Source: Antitrichia curtipendula
Taxonomy: Eukaryota > Streptophyta > Bryopsida > Hypnales > Leucodontaceae
Assembly: GCA_951230915.1 (NCBI GenBank)
Contig: OX579635.1
Span: forward strand, 38,502,001 to 38,566,000
Length of the DNA stretch: 64,000 bases
Direction: 5' to 3'
Below the pieces are notes generated by a model. The model did no database searches. It saw only the letters and a program-made list of their open reading frames with translations, and was not told the DNA's origin. How positions within the stretch are numbered: position 1 is the stretch's first letter; every line of letters begins with the position of its first letter. Shown in pieces: positions 56,946 to 64,000 of the stretch. The position numbers were made by a program, and so were the translations under genes.

Positions 56946-58136
56946 GTACGTCGCAGTTCTCTCGGGTTTGCTTCTTTCGCCCCCGCATTTCGTCACTTGT
57001 GATCTGAGATCCGTCACTGGCAAGCCAAAACCCTAGAGCCTCTATTCTTCCAATGTATCAGCTCTGATTTGCTTCCGAGGTCGTCTCTTTTTTTTTTCTT
57101 CCTCTTTTATACTGCTGCCTGGAGTTTTGTTCCGAAATTGGGACGGCCTTGTGTGATTTTGATCTGTGAGGGATGGGGTAGGGCTGTGTGGAAAGACATT
57201 CTCACCTCTTTACTCTGGCTGCTGGGAGTCTCAAAGACCGAGACATTTCGTCACTTGTGCTCTGAGATCCTCTCCTGGCACGCCAACCGGTCCCCGAACC
57301 CTAGATTCTCCGATTTCCGAATGTATCAGCTCCGATTTGCTTTCGAGGTCGTCTCCGGGGTTGTTTCTCTCTAATGCAGTGCTGCCTGGAACCTTTTTTC
57401 GAAATTGGGAAGACCTGATGTGATTTTGATGTTTGGGGGATGAGTTAGGGCTGCGAGGAAGGACCCGCTCTTCTCTTTACTCTGACTTCTTGGTGTCTCC
57501 AAAACTATGACTTAGACTGAATGTTTGACAAGTCGATGATAGTGTCACAAGTGTACTGGATATCCTAGAAGGTCTTATTATAGAGATCTAAGGGGAATTG
57601 GTTTGTATGGGGAGTGGAATGTCCACCCCTTCGTAAAACCCTTGAGGTTTCTGTTTAGAAAGGATCATTTTAGTTTAGTTGTGTGATTTTGCTTGATTTG
57701 CGGATTGTGAATTTTGATCCTGGGGTGACTTTTATTTATAGGGTACGAGTTAGAACTGCGAGGGAAGAATTGGGGAGTAGAATGCGGGGAGGACAGGGAG
57801 GCATCTGGTGCAGAGAAAACCTAATTTCCCCCCCCGGATGTGCTGTGTTGATGCAGACGCAGGTAGAAGGGACTCGGTTGCTTGTTGATGGGAAGGATTC
57901 ATTTTAGTGGTTCGTGTATGTGATCGCGAGATAGGGCTTAAGAGAAGCTGTGCGGTTGGTTAAGGTGAGAGATGGACCTTGGAGATTTCGTGAGGCATTG
58001 TGATTTTGGATGTTACTTCCTATCAGAAGCATTGTTTTGGTGCAGAAATGTAGAATTTAGAATCAGGGGACTGTGACTGAGAAGGAATGTACGATCCAGA
58101 TGATTTGACTTGTTTTTGTGTCGTATCAATTTTCAG
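56946..58136 (+). other. Probable leader intron of the PTEN gene, with 258-bp tandem duplication
   Basis: A donor TTCAC/GTACGT at 56946 and an acceptor CAATTTTCAG ending at 58136, 40 bp before the start codon, would bound a 1.19-kb leader intron; the donor choice is inference. Inside, two copies of about 258 bp lie head to tail (56986-57243 and 57244 to about 57505). Both begin catttcgtcacttgtg and contain atgtatcagctc.gatttgctt, cgaaattggga and ctcttta.tctg. Confidence 0.55.
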
Positions 58137-58176
58137 CGGCTTCTGCGTTCATTACTGTTGAATCAAGCTCGCCACG

Positions 58177-61100
58177 ATGGCAGACGTAGCGGAGGCAGAG
58201 CCCTCTTTGGCCGTTTCTGCCGCCAGTGAGCCCTCTCCTGTTGTTCAACGGTCGACGTCACATTTGGGGGATCAGAAACCTTCCCAAGAGGCCGCCCCAA
58301 AAGCAACGCAACGATCGTTTTCGTTCAACTTTGGTGGTTCCCCTAAATCTGCAGAAGAAGACACCGCAAAAACCGGTCCAGCATCTGGATTTTCTCAGTG
58401 GGCGAGAGGATTTCGATTGCCAACGTCACTAGGAACATCGTCTTCAGGACCATCATCAGATATTCCCAAAGCCTCACCATTTAGTATGCTTACAAGTGGA
58501 TTTGGCAAGCGTGTGCCTGCTAAAGCACCTGCCGATTCCACAGGGGAGAGCCCGTCAACAGATGACTCGGTCACAGCTCTTTCAGCGGCTGCTGGGGTGC
58601 AAGAGGGTAATGCTTTTGATAACTTTACTAAGGGGTTTCTGGACTCATCCAGAAATGCTGTGCGGACCGTGCAGCTGAAGGCCAGACATCTGGTCTCTCA
58701 AAACAAGCGGAGGTATCAGGTACCGGCTTCTTTCTTCTCCAAGTCATACTGGCTTTCCCTTTATGACATGAATGATTGTCTTGAAAATCCTGTTAATTTG
58801 CCCTAATTACATTACTCTACTGTGGAAGAGTTTGAATATACCTTTTTCTGCAAGGGAGAGCACACTAATTGCGTCATTTTTAAGTATTTGGACATATGTA
58901 GGCAATATTTGGGCATTTTTGGGAGGTATGTATTGATGTGTAGAGTTGTTTGTGTACAAGAGCTTGTTTAGATAAAAAATTTACCTCTATGTACGCATTT
59001 TTAATGCCATTTCAGAGTGGGAGGTTGTAATCGAGTACTTCTCGATTTCCATTCGATGATCAGTGACCGTAGACATTCAGCCATGTCATTCTTACACCAT
59101 TTGCTTATTTGCGCAATCAAGTGTATGAATAGATGGGTTACTGTCGGTAACAGCTGTCAGTATATGAGACAGGATCAGGTACCTAACAGTTGCAGTGTCC
59201 TTTACTTGCGTTGCATTTCTGGACCTGGCATCCGGAGTATCGGATTGGGATTGTTACAGGATTATCCTACTCTGTTTTTGCTCAATCTGAGGACTGAATA
59301 GTTCAAAATTGCTTTGAAGCCTGTCGTCATTCTCATCATGCGTACCTTTGGTTATTGATCAGGAAGGAGGATTCGATTTAGACATGGCATACATCACTGA
59401 AAACATTATCGCCATGGGTTTTCCTGCCGGGGATAAGAGTTCTGGCCTTCTGGGTTATGTTGAGGTATTGCCGCCGAGTGGGTTCTTCTGCGCTTCATAT
59501 TTCTTGTTTGCTTAGGCGCTCCGTGCCATTTTGTCGCCCTTTGAACTTATCTTTAGAGTTAATTTGTCTTCTCTACAGGGGTTCTATCGCAATCACATGG
59601 AGGAGGTCTTGAAGTTTTTTGAGACTCACCATAAGGTATGCATGTCGGATTTTCAATCTATGTTGTGTACTTTCACTGGCTGGTATGTCTTCAACTACTT
59701 CAGCATCAAATTACTAATCTCATTTTGCTGTGCAGGGCAAGTACAAAGTATATAATCTTTGTTCTGAGCGGCTTTACGACGCTTCACTTTTCGGAGGAAA
59801 GGTTGGTCAATGAACCTCGTTGTAGTGCTTTCACCTCCACCACTGATAATCTGGCCAGATTTTCGTATGTTCACCTTCATTTTTCTGGTGTGCAGATTTA
59901 GGACTTGAAAGATCTAACTAATTCTTGCTAGATGACATAGATTACTGATACATTGGAAGTACTAAAACCATTTCATTGTGCTTTAGGTGGCCTGTTTCCC
60001 CTTTGATGATCACAATTGTCCTCCGCTACAATTAGTGGCAGCATTTTGTCAAAGTGCTTATTCATGGCTGAAAGGTGATCTTGAGAATGTGGTAGTTGTT
60101 CACTGCAAAGCCGGTATGGCTCGCACTGGCCTTATGATCACCTGCCTCCTTATGTATCTCAAGGTACTCTTCTAAACCTTCGGTGTATGTATCGTAAGAA
60201 GTCTCAGTCTTGTTTTGAAAAGCTGATTCTTTACAGACATATACTCGAATACATGATGTTTAATCATATGCTGATTGTCATAGATTTTTCCCAGTCCCTA
60301 GAACTACTCGGGTTGGATTGGGGATGGTTGACAATGCGCATTATTCTATCTTAGTCTCCATATACAGTAGTATCGAAGAAGTACAGAATACGTCGTGATT
60401 GCAGCCCCTTTTGGTTATAGTACTATTAATTTCTGTCTGGAGTGTTTTCGTTATTTGTGCAGAACCCTAAATCATACAGTGGATTTAGACGATGGGACGA
60501 CATAGCGTGACCATTTTTAATCAGTTTAGTTTACCTTTATTGTAACATCAAACTGACTTTATGTGGTGCAGTTTTTCCCAACCGCAGAAGAGTCTATCAA
60601 CTATTACAACCAGAAGCGTTGTGTGGATGGCAAGGGCCTTATCCTTCCAAGTCAGCTAGTAAGACTCTCGAATCTACTACCACTAGAACGCAAGCTCTTT
60701 TTCGTATATTTGCTAGTTCTAGCGGCAGCCTTCATCACAGTACGGGTTCTTTAGTATTTGTGGCCTCTACTTATGATCTTGCACCCGTTTTGGGGCAAGA
60801 AGGGACACATACATTTTATTAATATGTTTTGAGCTCATTTGCAGCGTTATGTGAAGTACTTCGAGCGTGTCCTCAAGGAGTTTCACGGAGAGACCCCGCA
60901 GGGCAGAAAGTAAGAGTTCTACGTCTCTTTTTAGCTTAACTACGATGTGCGTTTCAATCAATTACAAAAATCATGTGCTTGAAATCAACGTCTTAACTTT
61001 GAACTGCACTCGGTTCTTGTTGTTCACAGGTGCATTTTGAGGGGTATAAGGCTTCACAAATGTCCTTACTGGGTTCGGCCAGGCATCACCATCTCTGACC

Positions 61101-62919
61101 ACAATGGTACTAACACCTTGTCTACCTTATATCTTTGTGCTTGTGTCACGAATATAAAGCACTTCAGGATTTCTTACAAACTCACGTGAAAAGAAATATC
61201 GACGTCAAGTTTCGTGACTTGTGTACATGGACGGAGTATAAATATATTCGTAGTAGCTGGAAGTTATTGTTTCCATAATTGAGAGGATTATAATTTGCGA
61301 GGCTGCTTTTTGAAAGCGTTTCCTGTTGTTCAGGTGTGCTCTTTTCAAGCAAGAAACATCCTCGAACAAAAGACCTTCTGGTTTGTTCCTGAACGAATTT
61401 ATCCACATTGATTTTGCTAACAAGTTGGGGCTTCTTTGCCCTACTTCTGCTATGAGATCTATGCAGTTATAGCACTTCTAACATATGATGTTAATTATGT
61501 GCAGTCAGAAGACATATGGTTCAATGCTCCCAGAAAAGGTGTGCTTGTGTTCGCCCTTCCTGGAGAGCGGTGTGTGGCAGATATTAACGGGGACTTCAAA
61601 ATTCAGTTTAGTGATCGACATGGAGACTTTTACTGGTACGCCCATCCACCTATCTTTTCATTTCTGCATTTTACCAGATGTTGTTGGGAAGCCTCTTATA
61701 AGTACCAATTTTGTATAAAGAAGTCAGATTTTTAGTGAAGGTGGATACCGTATGGTAGTATGGCTGTGCCTGTGCCTGTTATTATGGAACTATGAAAATT
61801 TATCTGACGTGGACTTCCAATTTCCAAGAGTGGAATTATGCAGAATCGGTGTTTCTTTTCCTTGACAATTGGAGCTTATGTGTAATATGCAGCTGGTTGA
61901 ACACAAATATGATGGAGACTAGGCAGATAATGGAGACTTCCGATCTTGATGGCTTTGAGAAGGTGCAAGCGTGCAATCTTTTATCTTTTTATTTATTTTA
62001 TTGAGTCTGATTTGTGTGTAGGAATTAAGTCGTGTGCTTGTACCCACTGAAATCTTTGTGGTGGTAATGCAGAGACGACTTCCATCGCCAGGTCTCCAAG
62101 TTGAAGTTGTCATTTTAGACCATGATGCACCCATTCCAAAGAAGAAAACAGCGGAAGGAACAGCATCTCAGTCTGCAACTACTACAAAAGAACCGTCAAC
62201 TCCTGTGCCCCAAGAGAGTGCTAGCACAGAAGAAGGAAGCAGGTTGTCTCAACCTGCAGATCCACCAACTGACAGAAATGTTGATCAATCGAAAGGTAAA
62301 GATTCTGACTATGGTGTAGATTGCATTGAGCTTCTTTATATTATTTGCTTGTTTTGTTACCATGTTGACTGAATCAGGCGCAATTTTTAGGCGAAGTCCG
62401 AAACCAACACTGCTTCTCTTGGGTGGTCACCTTTGTTAGTCGCTGTACATCTATCTGCAGATTTTAAATCTCAACCGACTACTGAGGGGTTATTTATCTG
62501 CTTTGATTGTATGTTTACTGAGGATTCAGTAACTTGTGAAAATATTACTCTGAATTGATTACTACAGTAAATATTTGCATATTTTTGCAGGTAGTGCACC
62601 ATCTGCCGATAATTCTAGTGTGCAAGGGGAATCCACGGTCGTTCCTCCTGTGGAGTCCAGTGCTGGTGTTCAACAGGCGGGAGATTCCTTAAAGGATGCC
62701 AATGTTGGTGATGCTAAGAAAGTGGAAGCACCTCAAGTTGAAGGTAATACAACAAACGGGAAAGCTTCTGCAGTGCTCTCCAGGCACGACGAGAGTCCAA
62801 GAAGTGGAGCAATGGCTCCAAGTGATTTCAAGGCGATTGCTGCAGCCAGTGCTGCAGATGCGTCCGTCTTCACCTTTGGTGATGATGATGACTACGATAG
62901 TGAGGAAGAGCTTCAGTAA
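58177..62919 (+). CDS. PTEN2: PTEN2-type phosphatase, complete
   Basis: Thirteen coding exons were placed: 58177-58719, 59363-59464, 59579-59635, 59736-59801, 59987-60163, 60572-60658, 60845-60909, 61030-61106, 61334-61380, 61505-61635, 61893-61962, 62073-62295, 62591-62919. All are GT-AG and join in frame to 657 residues, similar to Arabidopsis PTEN2 proteins. Residues 1-180 are a Ser/Pro-rich disordered N-terminal extension typical of the plant PTEN2 group. The phosphatase domain starts RRYQEGGFDLDMAYITENII and has the aspartate loop PFDDHNCP (expected general acid Asp264) and the P-loop HCKAGMARTG with catalytic Cys296. A C2 domain follows from about 368 (ILRGIRLHKCPYWVRPG) to about 490. 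The tail is disordered and ends in an acidic GDDDDYDSEEELQ. Human PTEN has HCKAGKGRTG; the M-A change is as I recall the plant PTEN2 group. Family role: 3'-dephosphorylation of phosphoinositides and phosphatidic-acid binding at membranes. The gene appears intact. Confidence 0.95.
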
Positions 62920-64000
62920 TTGTTTGAATCTCTCACCTTTGGCTAATATTATGGAATATCTGACTTTAGCATATCAAGAAGTGGTTGAAGCCAGTTCATG
63001 CGTCGGCAATGTGAACTTTGAAGAGAACCTCAAAGTGACTCAATGATGGGACGTTGTCTGCACAAATAATGGCTTTTCGGACTGGGAAGACCTCGGTTGT
63101 TGGTGGACTGGTATTTCACTTGAGGTGGTTTGCAAACGTGAAGATGTATTGAACCCCGGCAAGTTAGGTCCAGTGATCTTCAACAGCTCTTAGTCTTCAA
63201 GGATGTGCAGTGACCTATGTATAGGCAGGGAGAGGCATGTTGGTACTGTACTGTACAGATGGATGTTTAGAAGGTAGGCAGATCTGATCTTTCTATGGCT
63301 GATTTGTGCTTTATGTAAGTTAAGTTAGTCTTATTGCCAGATTTGCATGGTGGCGACAGTTGTTGAGTTGTTTTATCGTTCACAAGCACTTACAAGTTTA
63401 CTGCATTCTTCCACATGTAAGTGCAGATTACCTCGTGCTTCCGTCAAGCAACTGTATATATTTACCCTCCATGCGGTGTGTCTTATGAGAGTCTGAACGT
63501 GGGGTGTTTGCGTGATGTAGGATCACTCAGACTTGACATTTAAAAGTGGTATTTGCAAGGATCTTGGGAATGAATTTGAGTACTCTTGTGAACTAGAGAC
63601 ACTTTACTAACACTTCTCCTAATGTAAGTTTGAACATATCTTAATTCATTTACATTTTCATATGTTTACAACTTGATGTGTGAAAGTTATCTGATTAGAT
63701 GCGTTTTCAACATGTATTTTGACCTTCTATAAACATGTGCAGTTCAACGTTACTGTGTATTCAACAGACATACGTAGCTACAGAGGTTCATGAGAAGGTT
63801 AGAAGGTTAACCCAAAAACAATGTGGAGGCTATTTTTTAGTTGATGAAAGACAGAATCTCTTCATGTAGGATAGAAATGCACCTATTCATCTTCCAAATT
63901 TTGTGGGAAAAGGGAATGTCTTCTATAGTATGACTTCCAATGAGTTCTTTTGCATTTTTTTAAGCCAGCAATTTACACGGTACCCAAATAGATGATTTCC
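62920..64000. other. 3' region of the PTEN gene and spacer
   Basis: About 1 kb after the stop. The first ~400-550 bp keep gene-like composition and probably include the 3' UTR; no canonical AATAAA was seen near the stop, so the poly(A) site is uncertain. The last 400 bp are AT-rich with no ORF or repeat recognised. Confidence 0.5.

Noticed and set aside
57069..57907. Several frames of 74-101 codons in the PTEN leader
   Set aside because: They overlap in different frames and lie in a duplicated, probably intronic leader region.

Overview
The window looks like nuclear DNA of a land plant. Its protein-coding genes have plant-type homologues (plant PTEN2-type phosphatase, peroxisomal enoyl-CoA hydratase 2, a LEA/dehydrin-like protein) and many short GT-AG introns of roughly 70-1200 nt. 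The long spaces between genes are AT-rich and full of miniature transposons. Short introns, CT-rich leaders, TTTAGGG-type motifs and several TTAA-flanked element families make a non-seed plant such as a bryophyte more likely than a seed plant. That placement is inference; no marker in the window fixes the species.

Layout: 1-5000 is repeat-rich spacer starting inside a TTAA-flanked element. At 5206-6663 (+) lies a two-exon gene for a secreted protein made of five 45-residue cysteine repeats. At 7895-8383 (-) lies a LEA/dehydrin-like gene with an intron in its leader. From about 9000 to 25500 there is spacer with foldback elements, a 194-bp tandem repeat, GC-rich hairpins and two ~950-bp TTAA elements joined at one shared TTAA. 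At 26011-29558 (+) is a complete ten-exon enoyl-CoA hydratase 2 gene ending in the peroxisomal signal SRL. From 29848 to 56258 is a large transposon-rich block. It holds an intronless, frameshifted, C-terminally short DEAH-box helicase of the Prp43/DHX15 type (35613-37563, -), a decayed DWNN-RING (RBBP6/PQT3-like) pseudogene (39018-39828, +), and hAT-like, CACTA-like, Stowaway-like and TTAA elements. The last 7 kb carries a complete thirteen-coding-exon PTEN2-type lipid/protein phosphatase gene (58177-62919, +).

The four intact genes act in separate processes: a secreted Cys-rich protein, a desiccation/stress protein, peroxisomal beta-oxidation, and phosphoinositide/phosphatidic-acid signalling. 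There is no operon-like or cluster logic. Three of the four carry a tandem duplication of about 220-260 bp in a transcribed non-coding part (intron, 3' UTR, leader intron). The most distinctive elements are the Cys-repeat precursor and the TTAA-flanked, CCCCTAAAG-ended element families (seven copies plus one foldback form), which resemble piggyBac-type non-autonomous elements. No tRNA, rRNA, CRISPR array or intact transposase was seen.
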